Positions 1 through 14,184 of a stretch of 64,000 nucleotides of DNA are shown here, one piece after another (the stretch's first letter is position 1; each line of letters opens with the position of its first letter). Below the pieces are notes generated by a model, which searched no databases, was not told the DNA's origin, and worked only from the letters and a program-made list of their open reading frames with translations. The DNA comes from Melitaea cinxia. Lineage: Eukaryota > Arthropoda > Insecta > Lepidoptera > Nymphalidae. Both the position numbers and the translations under genes were made by a program. The stretch covers positions 5,298,472-5,362,471 of the forward strand of contig NC_059404.1 of NCBI RefSeq assembly GCF_905220565.1, written 5' to 3'.

Positions 1-1125
1 CTATTAATCTCCGTAAAAGTAACATATTTTATTTTTTCTTAAATAAGTATTAATTATTATTTGCCCAATTACACAATATTCACTTTCGTTCATTTATTTA
101 CGTTAATGTCATGTTGGTTACACATAAAACGTATAACTAATGCATTAAAGATAATACTTTTCAATTAAATAAGACATTTATTTATTAGGACTACTTAAAC
201 GTGTTTTAGATTAAGTAAACATCTGTTTTCAAAAGAAGAAATCGCACGAAACAATCTATAAAAATTACATAGCTGCAATAATTTTATTCTTAATAGTTCA
301 ATTACTTATATTATAATAATCAATGTAAAATAGTAATAGTCATGACCAAGTCGAAATAATGGTAATTATTTTTAATTCACAATAAAATATATAACTTTAA
401 ACATTTAGAGCTACAAAAAAAAAATGTTGCTGTACATCTGTTTATACACTAAACGATAAGATCTAAAATGTACGCGTAATTTTAAATATTATTATACCTA
501 ACAAAAATTTATAATGGTAATAATAAACGCTTCATGCTCAATTTATGAATAATTAATTTTATATTATTAAATTTATTCTTGAATTTTGGAAATATATTTC
601 AGATACGGTAATAATATACAAAAAATTCTTCAGATAGATGCATTAGTATAATAAAATTTACAATTTACCGTTATAACATCACTTAACGTGAGATTATTCT
701 CTGATTTAATCATTATATTATTCAAAACATACATGCATAAAAATGAATTATATTTTATTAGAAAATAATAATTAGAAATTACTTGAGTATTTTCATATTA
801 CAAATATAATTTTAACAATGTTTTTTGATCAATATAGAAATATTAATAATTATTATTCAAGATATAATATTCGAAATTCGCAAATAGAATGCCACAGAAA
901 TCCCTGTTAGAGCGGCTGGCCTTCGTAGTCACATGACTGCGAGCTTCTTATTGATCTACTTTTCATATACTCCCACTTGCGCCTTCGCAATGCTGCCCTT
1001 CATCATGCGCTTTATCGCTTCGTAACATCTTTACACATCTATATTTCTGTAATGTGCTGTTAAGACAAGAATGCGTAAAGTTTAAATGCATTAAATTTGG
1101 TAATATTTACAAGACACTCAGTTAA
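1..1125. other. gene-free AT-rich stretch
   Basis: Very AT-rich sequence with stops in all frames and no domain-like translation. A less AT-rich patch at about 890-1040 stands out from its surroundings, but it encodes nothing I recognise. I see no repeat or gene here. Confidence 0.7.
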
Positions 1126-1383
1126 AATTTAACGGTTACAATAGATAATATAATTATGTACACCCACTCCAAATTAATCTAAATAGGATTCTAACTTACC
1201 AAAGTTTTATTAGAATACCCCATGTCACAAAGTTGAATTACGAAAATTATTTAGAATTTAACGGTTACAATAGATAATATAATTATGTACACCCACTCCA
1301 AATTAATCTAAATAGAATTCTAACTTACCAAAGTTTTATTAGAATACCCCATGTCACAAAGTTGAATTACGAAAATTATTATA
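1126..1383. repeat. 129-bp tandem duplication
   Basis: Two adjacent copies of a 129-bp unit, 1126-1254 and 1255-1383. They appear identical over almost their full length except G at 1187 against A at 1316 and the last few bases. The near identity points to a recent duplication. The unit is AT-rich and non-coding. Confidence 0.95.
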
Positions 1384-1744
1384 TCACCCATAATAATTAA
1401 AAGCTTAAGTAACGTTAAAATTTCACGGTTAAAACCAAATTTTGAAATTGTTATGGAAAGTGAAATCTATCAATAAATAATTATGTAATCTGCAGAGAAG
1501 ATTTAAACATTGAACGACGCTAACCATAAAAAATGTTACAAGTAATAAAATAATAATTATGATATTATCTTATACATTACTATCCCGTGGCTTCGTCCGT
1601 GCAGATTTTTAATGCCGAAACCATAATACTTAAAAAAATCTATTTATGTTTTAACAGCTGTGTCCAGATTAGCATGAGATAGACCAGAAAAAACAAACAA
1701 ACATACATATAGACTATTATTTTTTATTTTTTTATTGTGTAAAA
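1384..1744. other. gene-free, with a degenerate Helitron-like relic
   Basis: Non-coding. At about 1582-1700 a stretch resembles the complement of the GACGAAGTCGCGGG end motif of the Helitron-like elements elsewhere in the window, but it is too decayed to delimit. The rest is AT-rich with no visible feature. Confidence 0.45.
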
Positions 1745-1973
1745 ACCTTGGAACTTAAAAAACCGACCGATAGCGGGATAGCCGTCCAACTGCTGGCTTT
1801 GAAGGGCAGCAGCGTCTTCGATGTGACAAAGCTAGCCCGGCGGTCACCAACCCGCCTGCCCAGCGTGGTGACTATGGCCAAAACACATGAGTTCACGCCA
1901 TTTTTTTCGCGAACTTGTGGAGGCCTATGTCCAGCATTGGACTGTATTAGGCTGAAGTGATAATGATGATGAG
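1745..1973 (+). repeat. RTE/SINE-tailed interspersed repeat (family X), copy 1
   Basis: Reads 5' to 3' on this strand from CTTGGAACTT to a tail containing AGGCCTATGTCCAGCA, TAGGCTGAAG and then a run of GAT units. Three further copies lie on the other strand at 12739-12946, 18930-19178 and 23065-23390. Short open frames across it are by-products of its GC-rich core. Family name not assigned; a LINE 3' end or a SINE body are both possible. Confidence 0.85.
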
Positions 1974-3674
1974 TGATATGGGGCAGCAAATTAAAATGTC
2001 CCGGGGCGCTGAATCTTAAAATACGCTACCGGTAAACCCAAAACCAACGAAAGCCAACGAACGACTTTTGGCTACCACACGTTGTCCTATTCCTCTAATC
2101 TTGCTTGTACACCGGACCAGTGAACAAACAAAATCGGTCACTTTGGCCTTCATCAGTTTTGCCTCAATATTTTGACAGTTTGTCATTGACGCCTGTTGCA
2201 ATTCCTCGAGCAACGGAAATATAAATCTAAGGTGTTGAAAATTTGACAGAACGTAAATTCATGTCAAAGATATTGAAGAAACAGAACGAGGCATAATCAC
2301 CAACAGTAAAAGGAATATTTAAAGTTAAAACCATAATTATGTAATTATTAAAATCGTTACGTCATTAAAAGCATTATCAGATTAATAAAAAAACTAAATT
2401 GCCTACACGAATCACTACATACAAGATTTCGAATAAATATTAAAACAGCAAATAAGAAAAGTATACAAATTATACTGAGATATTTTTTGAAAAAGAGGGA
2501 TCTGTTATTATTTATTCAATAATTAACAATAATTACATTTCCTTAATTATTTGAAAGGGTATGACGCGTTTCCTACGATTTTATTGATTATTGTTTTTAA
2601 TGACATAACATGCAAATATTTTTTACACTACACTCATCTTTGACATCCTCCCATTCTTATAGAAATTTTACACAAAGGCGTCTACAAACAAACAATTTTA
2701 GCATCGTGCCCTATATTACATTTTAATCTTTATAGAACTGCCAAAAATAATCCGTCAGCTATTAACAGCCTCCATGGCAAAAAAAAAGAATGAAAAGACT
2801 TTAAAGAAATACGAGTGAACTTTTAAATTCAATTACAAACTATTCGATAAATAAGCTCATATTTATTTACCTACGTTAAATTACTCGCAGTATTACTGAT
2901 CGTAATTCCACTACATAATTGAATTTTTTTTTAAAGTATCTATATACTGACATTTTGTCAATTTTAATATACAGATTACATACAGACAGATACAGATATA
3001 CATTTGCGCATCGTTGAGTAATCATATACCAAACAGAGATCAAGATGATTTAAATAAAATTATTATATTTTATTCTTTGTTACAAAACGTAATTTAATAT
3101 AGAGTTACAGAAGTTATACATTTTTTAAATCTTAAGAATGGTATAAACCCATTTCTTAATTTTAATCCCTTACTAAAAATAATATTTTTTTTTTAAATTA
3201 AATATAAGAATAACTTGTAAGATTTTCTCAAAACAGAAAAATTATCTGATACTAAGCCTATCACTGGTTCAAAACGTCTCGTATTGTCATTTAAGCGCTT
3301 GTTAGGCGTAGTTCACAGCATTCGATTTTGAATCAGCAACAAAAAGGGCAGCCCATAAAGCCCTTTAAACAATGAACACATACCGACTTTGCCCATCCCC
3401 AGCTATGGCAGTTAAATATCATAGTGGTTATAATACGTAAACTTTTATTCCGCTCTTACATTACGTAGCAAATGTATTTTCAGTCAAGTAGAAATAATCT
3501 AATCAGTTTGAGCTGATTAAATTTCTGAAAATTGCGATTGATTTGTGATTGTGAACCACAGTTTTTGCATTTTAGTTGTGAAGTGAATCGGTAAAAGTCA
3601 ACAATAATTTCCTTCGAGAGACATGATTTAATATTGAAATCACATTCTTATTTTTTTAATTAAATTAAGTAAAA
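1974..3674. other. gene-free stretch
   Basis: No supported gene. At 1990-2230 there is a moderately GC-rich block, without stops for 65 codons on the minus strand, that may be a transposon fragment; I could not match it to anything. The rest is AT-rich. Confidence 0.5.
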
Positions 3675-3984
3675 CTTTTAAAAACCGCTTTTGACTAAAT
3701 GCATATATTATATATGAATCCATATATTATACGAAAAATGTTATTTTGGCATATTATGCTAAAATAACATTTTCATTTTTTGTCTGTCTGTCTGTTTGTT
3801 TGTTCCGGCTAATCTCTGAAACGGCGGGACCGATCTTGACGGGACTTCTACTGGCAGATAGCTGATGTTATAAGAAATAACTTAGGCTATTTTTTTTTTA
3901 GAAAATTATTTATTTTATAACTTTGCGAACTGAACAATAACTTATTGTTAAATTCCGCACGGACGAAGTCGCGGGCACAGCTAG
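3675..3984 (+). mobile_element. Helitron-like non-autonomous element, copy H1 (5' end degraded)
   Basis: Shares with three other copies (15651-15976, 35573-35887, 49763-50082) the GTCTGTCTGT block, CCGGCTAATCTCTGAAACGG, and a terminus made of a small hairpin around GACGAAGTC followed by CACAGCTAG. It ends in CTAG before T, as Helitrons do. The 5' end differs from the other copies and is not clearly intact. No coding capacity, so mobilisation would be in trans. Confidence 0.75.
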
Positions 3985-6760
3985 TATTTAATATAATTAT
4001 GGCAAATGCACATGTGTCTAAAACACTATCGTTCTATATTCTGAACTCGTTTTTGAAACAACTTATAATCTGTTTAAAGCACATATGGGAACTAAATGAA
4101 TTATAGGTTTCATATTTCTCGTATTGGTTATGAACAAAAATCAAAGGTAAATGGCATTTCTGATTCTTGTTTAAGATTATAGTATAAATTCCCGTTTACG
4201 AAGTTGGTTCTGTAACGTACTTGTACCGCATTTGAAATTCGCAACCATAAAAGGTTCTAGTTTCGAGACCCAGGCATAGATTTTTTACATCAGTGTATAT
4301 CTTAAAGAGGCGAGCGTTAAGGCGACAACTACTAAGCAGTACTTGTTTCATTTAAACCAATTAACATTGCTATGTCTTTCCTAAAAAAGTAGGCTAAAGA
4401 TAAAAACGATGTAATATCTGTTTTACAAAGAAAGCAACTTGGAAACAAATCAATTGTTTCTACTTAGCCTAATAATGTCATAAATAGATATACATAGCAA
4501 ATGTTCGTGCCTTTTGCAGAACTAAATTAAAATGGCAAATTTTTTTCTAAGAACATTTTTAAAACCTATAAAAACTAAACGATTATTCATATTTACTACG
4601 TTAATCTTAATGTCTTATATATTTTAACAGTATAATATAAGTATACCTATATGTAAAAGTATTTTTTTTACAAGTTGACTTACAACTGAATAACAAAAAG
4701 AACTGAGGCGGCAAAGCTATAATATCCCTATATATACTAAAGCCACATAAATGTATTTTTTTTTTCTTCTTTGTATTTGTTTTTGGCGCTAGCCGCTATG
4801 ACGCCAAAACTACTAATGAAAGAAACTGAAAAAACAACTGTGAAAACAAATGAAACAAATATAATTTGGCAACTTGTAGTCGAATTTCATTTATTCTGTT
4901 TGGTTCTGTTGTTATTGGTTAGCCTGGAATTGTTTTACGCATCTTTACGATGTTGCATATTATATAATAATTATATTAAAAAAGAAAAATACAAATTTCA
5001 TTACGTACGAAATCGTTAGTAACAAAAATAATATTATTTAATATTTTTCTGCGGATAATTCTAGACAAAATTTTGAAGCATAATTAAGTAAATTAACTAT
5101 TCATTATCCAGGGACACGGATGGTGTACTCTACTGCGAATTGGTTTCTGTTTTATTTTTATTGGTCTATTTTCTGCAATCAGTTTATGCAAGACCATGTC
5201 TGAATTGTGAAACAGCGCAACGTACTAATCTGCAAAAACGATATTATGCAAGTTGATGCCAGTGCGGGCCAAGTCTTAAGAATCTTTTGTTACGCTTGCC
5301 TCTGAATAGTTATATACTACCAAACAAGTGCAGAACTGTTCTACAGAATGGAAGTAATACCATTTTGGTAAACGGATGACGAGTATGAAGCAATGAAAAA
5401 GCCATTATATTTTAGTTTAAGATTGACGTTTTTGGAGATGATACTCGTGGAAGTTTTTACTCGCAATGTAAAAATGTTGCATGGTTCTAACTTACGTCGA
5501 GTCCGACTTGTACTTTTTTAAATTTGATATCGTGAGAACGTAGTCTTCAAAATGTTAACATGTTAAAAAAAAGTTGTCATAGATACGCCGCGGAAATTAT
5601 GCAATAATCAGTAAGTTGCCTAGTTGTGTAACATTTTATTCTTTAAACCAATTACTGTTAACCTTTTGTAAAACATTTTTGGAAAGTGAACTTATTAAAA
5701 ACGATAAAATATTCAATTGGATTTTACCTTATGTAACGACCGTTATTATTTATTGAAAAATATATTTTTAAGAAGATTACTAATTTAATGTAGGACGTCC
5801 CAGTTGCTTATGAAATGGTAATTTCCTAAATATGTCAATCTTTTACCGCTGTTTTCACTTTTAAAATACCGTACAGATACAGGAGTTTAAATTTTCTGCT
5901 CACAACGTGATCGTAATGGAGTTTCGCAATCCGAGACTGTAAATATAATACCGATCCGGCTTATTCAATCCAGTAAAATTCCTAATATGTGCTTGATTTG
6001 CTATTAATCGAAATATCTGCACGTTGTATTTGTGGCAGACTTTTTGTAAATGTAGTATAAAATTTAATATATTTGAAAAAATATATATCATTAATTATTA
6101 AAATTAAATGCAATCACTAGGCAAGTTTAATAATAGGTAAGTACACCAATTCTAAAACTATATTGGTAACTTTTTACTTCAATAAACCTCATATATAAGT
6201 TCCTTATAAATAGTGATGACATATTTGTCACCCAACAGAGTCATTATAATTATGTATATGATACAATTTTTGTGAGATTTCTAGAAAACCTAAAATATAT
6301 ATATATAGTAAATCTACTAAGTTTTCAAAGATTCGAGATTTCAATATTTCAGAAGGTAAGAAACTACCAACTTCTGAAATCAAATCTATCTCCGAGACAA
6401 ATTTCGAGTTGGTAACACTGGTATGTATCCATCGTTTAATCTTGCAATATAGGCACGGTCTTAACTACCTACTGTTTCTAAGTGCCAATGTTGGAAATCG
6501 CTTTTTGAAATGTCGTTATTTATTTTGTCTTATAATGAGACCTTATTTCATTATTAGAGCGTATAAATTGCTCGTTTGCGATAAATATTGCCACATATTA
6601 TTTCGGAACATATGTACGTCTACAAATTGTTAAACTTTAGGATTATTGTTAGTAAAAAAACTACCACTGCCCAAGGCCATTTTATTAAGAAGATTATACG
6701 AAGATGTCCTTGTAAGGTATGCGAGTAGCAATTGTTTGAACAAGATGAATGAATATTCAT
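3985..6760. other. gene-free stretch
   Basis: AT-rich and non-coding. At about 5110-5165 there is a faint match to the inner part of the tRNA-derived SINE seen better at 20030-20190. A short open frame near 4771-5019 has a hydrophobic stretch but no family resemblance, so it is not called a gene. Confidence 0.5.
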
Positions 6761-7172
6761 AATTGTATTTACTCGCAAACTAAAAAGAACCGACTTCAAG
6801 TACATCGACAAGTAATACAACGTAGGTAGACAAAAAAATAGTCAAGTAAATACGCGTTATCAAAGATTACTTAAAAAGTTGATATCAGATCACGATGAAA
6901 TTTAATTGTTACCACATAATAAACATCAGCTTCCGATTAAATTAAAAATCATCAAAATCGATACACTCAGTAAAAAGATATGCAGTATAATACAACGTAG
7001 GTCGATAAAAAAATAGTCAAGTAAAAACGCATTATTAGATATAACTCAAATAAATTTAAATGGAACCAAATGATATGCACCACCTTTCGATTATTATTAT
7101 TATTTTTTTATCGAAATTGTTCCACCCAGTCAAGAGTTCTGAAGTAACATACTTAAAAAAATCGGTTAAAAA
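6761..7172 (+). repeat. modular inverted-end repeat (GAAGTCGG family), copy A
   Basis: Begins CTCGCAAAC, AACCGACTTCAA and ends near ATCGGTTAAAA, matching the family whose ends are AACCGACTTC and its complement. Inside, the block GTAATACAACGTAGGT plus the A-rich sequence after it occurs twice, at about 6813 and 6990, so this copy has two internal modules. Non-coding. Related copies at 24901-25373, 40252-40880, 58841-59440 and 60690-60964. Confidence 0.8.
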
Positions 7173-7470
7173 CCACACCGTAGCTTAGAGACGCCTGAAA
7201 AACCAAAAGCATTGCAAGCCTGTAGCCGACCCTACCTTATGTATATATAAGGGTATATATATGTATATAGGGTAAAACCGCAAACGTTGTTTTGCCGTAT
7301 ATGTTATTAATCCCCTAAATTCCCCCCTTATAATTTAGGGGTATAAAAATTGATGTTGATCGATTCTCAGACCTACTCGATATGCACAGAAAAGTTCATA
7401 AAAATCGGTCCAGCCATTTCGTAGGAGTATGGTAACTAACATTGTGACACGAGAATACATTATTTAATTT
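7173..7470 (+). repeat. decayed interspersed repeat fragments
   Basis: About 7180-7245 is a decayed copy of the repeat seen at 24008-24265 and 56858-56980 (GACGCCTG, GCATTGCAAG, CCGACCCTACC). About 7405-7460 carries GGTCCAGCC and GACACGAGAAT, shared with 59636-59696. Non-coding. Confidence 0.55.
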
Positions 7471-9788
7471 ATATTTATTTATATATAAAGTGTATATATA
7501 TGTACTACTACGTACGAACTTGCAACTGTTACAGTTTTATTATAAATACAGATAATTACAAAATAATAAAACGAATCAAATTGGAACTTTTAGCTTAAGA
7601 CGTCGACTATTTGTCACACACTAGACAACTTACTATAAACGCCCATGTGTTGTTAACGACAAATTATTATAGTATTGACAGACAATCATACATGTTCATC
7701 TCGAAATTTACATTAATCTTATACTTACATGAACCGCCTTATTTGAGATGAATTTAAATGTGTAGATGATTGTCATAACAAAAATACTATGATTAAATTT
7801 AACTTTTTTTTCTATTTAAATAGTATTTATAGGTACTCGTAGTTTGAGATTATATCTTTTTTTAATTGATTCTTTTTCATGTTTTTGTTATTTCATCACT
7901 CGCTTTAGTTTATAATTAAACAAGTTACTAAATTAAAGCTAACCAGATCATATCAGATCAAATGTAGGTCTAAATCGAACAGATTAGTAATAGATATATT
8001 ACAACAAGACACGTCTGAGCATGTATTTCTTCTTTGTTGATATCAATGACAACAACTTAATACGCTTATAATAAATACGATTACATAGTTGAACGAGTTT
8101 AAGCCTATGGGCATATGTCTATAAACGCATAAGTGCAACGCCTTCAAAAACTTGAGAATAATTTTAATACAAGACATAATAGCAATACATATCGTGTATA
8201 TATGTAGAAATTAGTCACACACACCGGCACATTTCGTGCCGCAAAATTTTCTTTTTTGTGAATGTATCGATTTTTTTTTCGTATATACCAACCTTGACAA
8301 TGAAGAACACAAAAAAAAATCCAACCGGTTGTAATCGATCGGAAGTTATACGAGGACATGCATTTCAGTAACACATTTTATTTAGGTATAGGTACAGATT
8401 CTCACCAATAGTGATGTTCTTTAACCCTAATATACCATCGTAACATACATAAGGTATCGTAGGTGAATTTCCACAATTTAATACTTAAATAGAGGTTTTC
8501 ATGTGAAAAAAGATTAGGGTGAGATAGTGACGCAATAGCTTGTCTCACACGGCTCATCTCATATTTATTGTAGCGGTCCTAACAATGCCCGCATTCACCG
8601 CATTCATGACTTGTACTATCATTAAGTAATTCGTCTGTACTTTGTTGAGCAAATAACGATTATGCAAATAGCCACCAAAGTAGGAAATAGTTGGATGTGC
8701 TCCAAAATCTTAAAGATTTATGCCAATGAGAATACTTTCTCCATTTCAAAATTTCGTAATGAAATGTAAACAAATAAATTTATAACAGGAAAAAAAATAT
8801 TGTTAGTGTTAAATTATTTAAAACTAGAGCTTGACCTTTTGAATCTTTGATCTAGTAAAAATACTGGAACAGTTTTTAATGAACACTACTCGATATGCGG
8901 CATAAAAATGCTATTAAAGTAAGGCGTGACCAGCTTCAAGTCTTCAGCAGCCTTGTGCATGTATGTTGTTAATTCAAATGACTAGTACACGAACGAGCCG
9001 CTATCTAGTCCGAGGTCGATATATATTAGGCTGTTAAACGTCGATTTGTCTTATCAGCCGTGTCGTAAGTCTGGCTCACTAGCTCCTAGCTATCATTAAT
9101 CACAATATCAATAAACTAATGAACATTCCACACTTCACGAATTATATAAAGCAATTTTCTAACAATGAAATAAATTCGGAATAATAACAATAATATAATT
9201 TATGAAGGAATCTTATGAGAGGTTGGCTTTTTTCATTAAAAATAAATAAAGCAAAGTTGCAACAATGTCTTGGTCATTATTACCTTTCGAGAACTTTCGG
9301 TCGAAAACAATAAACACGTGTTTGAGCACGCTTAAAGTTACGTATTAAATGGAAACAATAATTAAACATCAACTCTCGCTTTTGTTCACCAAAGTCTTTT
9401 GATCTTTAAATACTCACCACGTGACATATTTTTATTTATTATGTACTTTTTTAGATTCAACTTAAAAAATTACGTGAAATAAGCATTCTACAATTCAAAA
9501 ACACATTAATGGAATAATAATTATCTATTGCATAGTTTTTCTTACAATTTAAGCGATAACGAATGAACTTTTACTATAAGAAATGCTTAAATTGCAATAA
9601 ATTACCGAACATATTCAGAACTATCATTAGTACCATTTTTCAATAAACTGTATGAGTGACCAAGTCGTAATCAACAGATAAACGTTATATGGTTTATTAA
9701 CGTGCTTAAACCTACGCAGATGTATTAACAAGCCAGTAAGTATCGCAATATGTAATCACCAATATCCTTGACTTAAATTATTTATTAA
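7471..9788. other. gene-free stretch
   Basis: AT-rich with no supported gene. A patch at about 8990-9110 is less AT-rich and holds a TATATATTA box followed by a GTAAGT donor-like site near 9064. It could be an untranslated leader exon of something, but nothing else supports that. Confidence 0.5.
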
Positions 9789-9900
9789 CTAGCTGCTCTG
9801 ATACACGTTGTCCAAATTCCAAAGATTAACACCCCACCAATTTTGGACAAATTCATCAAACTTTTGAGCAACCTATTATATTTTTTAAAAGGTTTATGGG
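9789..9900 (-). mobile_element. Helitron-like 3' end fragment
   Basis: On the minus strand this ends CAGCTAGT, with CTAG at 9789-9792, as the other Helitron-like repeats here do. The interior (ACACGTTGTCC, ATTTTGGACAAATTCATC) is not shared with the H1-H4 family. The far end cannot be placed. Confidence 0.45.
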
Positions 9901-12738
9901 CAAATGTTATCTGTTTGTTTCAGCTTTTGCTTAGTATTACACATGTATGGCAATATATTACACATGTATGGCAATATACCTAATAATTATATTCCCTAAT
10001 GCATGACGTATATATAAAATAATTCTATCTTTCATTTTTTTTAATTCAGCAATTATGTAATTCACTTGTTTATCTGCGTAGGTAAATCTATGATCTTTCA
10101 GTGGTTAGGATAGCGTATAGCCATTCATAAAGAAATAACGAGTACCTACTCGAGCGCATCAGATATTAATAGTATATGGACCCTACATGTTTCTGGTAAC
10201 GGAAAAATATTAATCTATCTGGGGCCTAGACGTTCGACAATAAAGGGCTCAAATATAGTTGGAGTACTTCATAATGTTCAAGGCTACCCCCACTATGCTA
10301 TTCTGACGCGCTCGAGTCACTCCCAAAATCCATGGGAGGGCTGCCATGATCAACATAGCTATCTTATACTTGTATAATTCCTAAAAGTATTTAAAACGTT
10401 TTTCGCGTTATAATCTGCACAAAACTATTAGATTGACATCTAAAAACCGCACTTAACTGCTTTTTCACTATGCATTTTTGAAATGCAAATTGATAAGTTA
10501 CTTTTTAAATGTTATTGACTTCAACTAAAAGCTACTTTTTACAACGAGATATCGTTCATCTATTCGAACATTAATCTATTCAAATGACGAGATCGTTCAT
10601 ATAGTTTTTTTTTTATTTAATAAAAAAAGTTTATTAATTTGTTCATCTGTATCCGGCCGTTTTTTAAAATTATATGATATGAATTATATGAATTCTGTTT
10701 ATGTGCTGTAATAAAAATATAATAAAAACAAAATTCTGAATTATTTATATTCTATTCGAAATTGTATTAGCTTAGAAAGGAAAGTTTTAATTGAAAAAAA
10801 TGTAAAAGAGTCTAATAAAATAGACACTTACAATTAAAGTAAAAATAAAACATTAGTACTCATGGACATATAATGTTTTCTAATATACGTATAGGCTCTC
10901 TCTGTGTAGGCCAGGCCGTAACTAATCATTTATAATTTGTATTTTGCAACCAAAACATTCATATTTTAATTAAAACCTGTCTTAAGAGACAATATTTTTA
11001 TTACTTTTAATTAAGGTTTAAAAGATTTGAGTAATATTTAAATTTTCATGTTAGAGGTTAAAAAACGCAATTTATCATTTAATTATTTACAGTCAAAGCT
11101 TAATCAAATTCGTTGCAAAATATGTATTAATAAATTGTGATAGTATATTTGATAAATTAGTATTTAAAAATAAATACGCTAAGTATATGTATGTCATTAC
11201 CATTATATACATATATTAAAAAATTACTTTGAATAACTTGGTTTTAATATAAAAAATATGAATTAAATTAACATTCATAAAACTTAAAAAATGACGTGGA
11301 CGATATAAACATTAAAATTCTTAAAATCTATCGTAGTTTATGATACAATAAATCACATATTACTACAAACAATTTTAAAGTTATGACACAAATATTTTTT
11401 AACAGTCAATTACACACTTCTTTAATGCTTATTCCAGTAAGTGTATAACTTTTTTGATTTTATAATGGAAATATTTTGTCCTTACAGTAATACTTTTTGC
11501 TTATGATTTTTGCAAAAAAAAACAATTGATTATTATTAATAGAAATTAATTATCTGATTTTAATATTTGGGGTGTCTTCTTTTACCTAGACTAAGTAAGT
11601 TAGGTAGAACATGAAAACATGTACGAATAAAGAAATATCTTTATGCAATAAAATATTTTTCCGCAATAATGTATGGGAAGATGGAAGTCTCTTTATATAT
11701 ATCTTTTTACAAATAATTGTAGGTAGAACTCGTAGCTGAGGTTTTTTTTCGGTAGAGTTTTGGAGTAGCATAGAAGCAGAAATAACATTTACATCATCGT
11801 AGCCGATAAGAAAAATGTTCAGATGCTACTTACGTCGCCAGAAGGACAAGAAAGGCTAAGATTCTGAGGTGGGTTCTATTGATTAAGGTATATAGATAAA
11901 CTGTACTAATTTAAGCCTTAAAATTACGAAAGCTTTAAATAAAATTTGACACACGAAGTGTATGTTAAAAAGCGTTAGCGAATCCGTTAAATAGACTTAA
12001 AACAACATTTTCGTTGCTGAATGTCTAGATCATTTGACAAGTGTAATTATCATCAGAACATATTGTATTATATTTTATTTCTTATCACTTTAACAATCAT
12101 TTGAACCGATTGTAATCAGTTAAAAAAGTGCCATTTTTCTAATTACAGTTAACCAAATAAAAATTCCAAACAATTAATTGATCACACAGAGATAATTAAT
12201 TATAATCTTTACTTTACTTTTTTAATCTTAAATTAGTGATAATAAATCTACAATCCACAACATTGCCTAATATGTTTCTGAATGTTATTATTGAGCAATA
12301 GCGCCACGTGAGGCATGTGTAATAAATAAGTACATTACTGATGCATGAACTGATTAAAATTAATACAATACTAGAGCAATTAGGACTTATAACCCTTGAT
12401 TAATATAACTACTAGCTTGAATTACAAACTGGGTGCCGTATCTAACAGAAGATCTTTTATTTTGTTTCTATCAGAGTTAAAAAACATAAACAACCGTTAA
12501 ACAACAGCCATGAACTAGTGCTGTGACGTGTGACCATTGCGCTAATGCGTCGTCAAATTAAGAAAAATATTATTATACAACGCACAAGAGAGTTCAGTGA
12601 TTGTAAAAGTCAACACAGATGAATCTTTTTTAATTGGTTACAAAATTGTAAGTATAAAACGACACATTTAAAATAAAAGCTATTTTGTATCAGGATAATA
12701 GCTATATAATTTTACCTTTGTTGTAAGGACGACAATGT
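9901..12738. other. gene-free stretch with a 21-bp tandem duplication
   Basis: AT-rich and non-coding. Positions 9937-9957 and 9958-9978 are two perfect copies of a 21-bp unit containing ACACATGTATGGCAATAT. About 12505-12560 looks like the head of the tRNA-derived SINE on the minus strand (GTGACCATTGCGCTAATGCG). Nothing else is recognised. Confidence 0.55.
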
Positions 12739-12946
12739 TCATCATTTTCATCATCATCATCATTTCAGCCTATTGCAGTCCACTGCTGGACATAAGCCTC
12801 CACAAGTTCGCGCCATGTGTGGTCACCACGCTGGGCAGGCGGGTTTGTGAACGCAGGGATGGCTTTGTCGCACCTAAGACGCTGGTGCTCGCCTTCGGCC
12901 TGTGTATTTCAAAGCCAGCAGTTGGATGGTTATCCCGTCATCGCTA
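12739..12946 (-). repeat. family X repeat, copy 2
   Basis: Starts on this strand with a CAT-unit run (its 3' tail) and continues through CAGCCTATTGCAGTCCACTG, the GCTGGGCAGGCGGG core and CCAGCAGTTGGATGG. Same family as copies at 1745, 18930 and 23065. Open frames across it are chance. Confidence 0.85.
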
Positions 12947-14184
12947 CTCGCCATTTTTATAAATACAAATTAATACATTTAAGATATACTATTATAAATA
13001 TCGAAAAATATGGACCAAATCTATATTGCAATCACAATTTTTTTCTGTTGTAGAATAACCAAATTACTTCGATTGAAACCAATACTGTAATATAAAATTG
13101 CATATTTAATGAAGCAGATCATTACCACTTAATAGCTCAAGAAGATAATTTCAGTGGCATAACATTTTCGTTTTCGTCGTAACCTCCAATCCGTATTTAA
13201 ATCATTTGCTCAATATATTCTAATATATCATCAGATAACGACCTAGACGATATAGACCTAGATATAGTACGGAATAATATTCATAAATGTCAACACAAGT
13301 AAAACTACGAGAGTTAATAAGTACCTACAATGTATGATTTATAATAATGAGTCATACTTTCGTTTTAAAATATATTATGCTATGATTTTGATCTTCAATT
13401 TGTTTTTTTTTTTTTTGAATTGTGGTACTAAACTTATTTTATAAAAATATGATTCCAGAACCATATTTAAGTCTCTTATAATCGCTAAAAATGTTTTTAT
13501 TTGTCTTGGCATGCAGGAAACAATGTTTGTCTTTCATCAAAATTCCATATACCTGTGGACCTTCACTACTAATACATACGAATATCAATTACATTGCAAG
13601 TATTTTATTTACCAGTATGTCAACGTAAATTAATTCTAAGCCAGAACCCGTACGTTAATTCACAACACTAAATCAAGTCGAATTATTTAGGGCGTCTTTG
13701 TCGGTCTTAGGATGTAATTCGCATAAAAAGTGTGAAGACTGTTGCACTATGTTACGAAAAATACAAGTATTGCATTTTCGATTCTCGATGGATAAAATCG
13801 CTACTGTTACGCAATATCGTTCGTAAAATGAGCATGAAAATATTCGATTCGCTCACATAATCGACTCTGATGTCAACGCGTCATGGTTATCGATTCAGTG
13901 CCGATCTATCGCTGATAGTGTGATGAAAAGTATGATGACATTATTTTCAATTTGCAGTTTTACCGTCTTTAACTAGATTTAAAAAATCTCCGCTTGAATG
14001 AATTTCTACGAAAGTATAATTTAAAAGTTAGTACAATTTATTTATATTGGTATTAAATATCATTATTATTGTGTAACCAAACCAAAGGTATCGAGATTTC
14101 CATAGAATAGAAAGTAATTTTAAATGATATTATGAAAGTAACTTTATTTTAATAAGTAATTAGGTATATTTATTATTTAATTAG
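12947..14184. other. gene-free stretch
   Basis: AT-rich; no open frame or repeat that I can support. A poly-T run at about 13401-13416. Confidence 0.55.

Noticed and set aside
4771..5019. 82-codon frame with a hydrophobic segment
   Set aside because: No family resemblance, no conservation evidence and chance length in AT-rich DNA.
9000..9070. Possible leader exon with TATA box and GTAAGT donor
   Set aside because: No ATG and no means to link it to the peroxidase exon; both motifs are common by chance.
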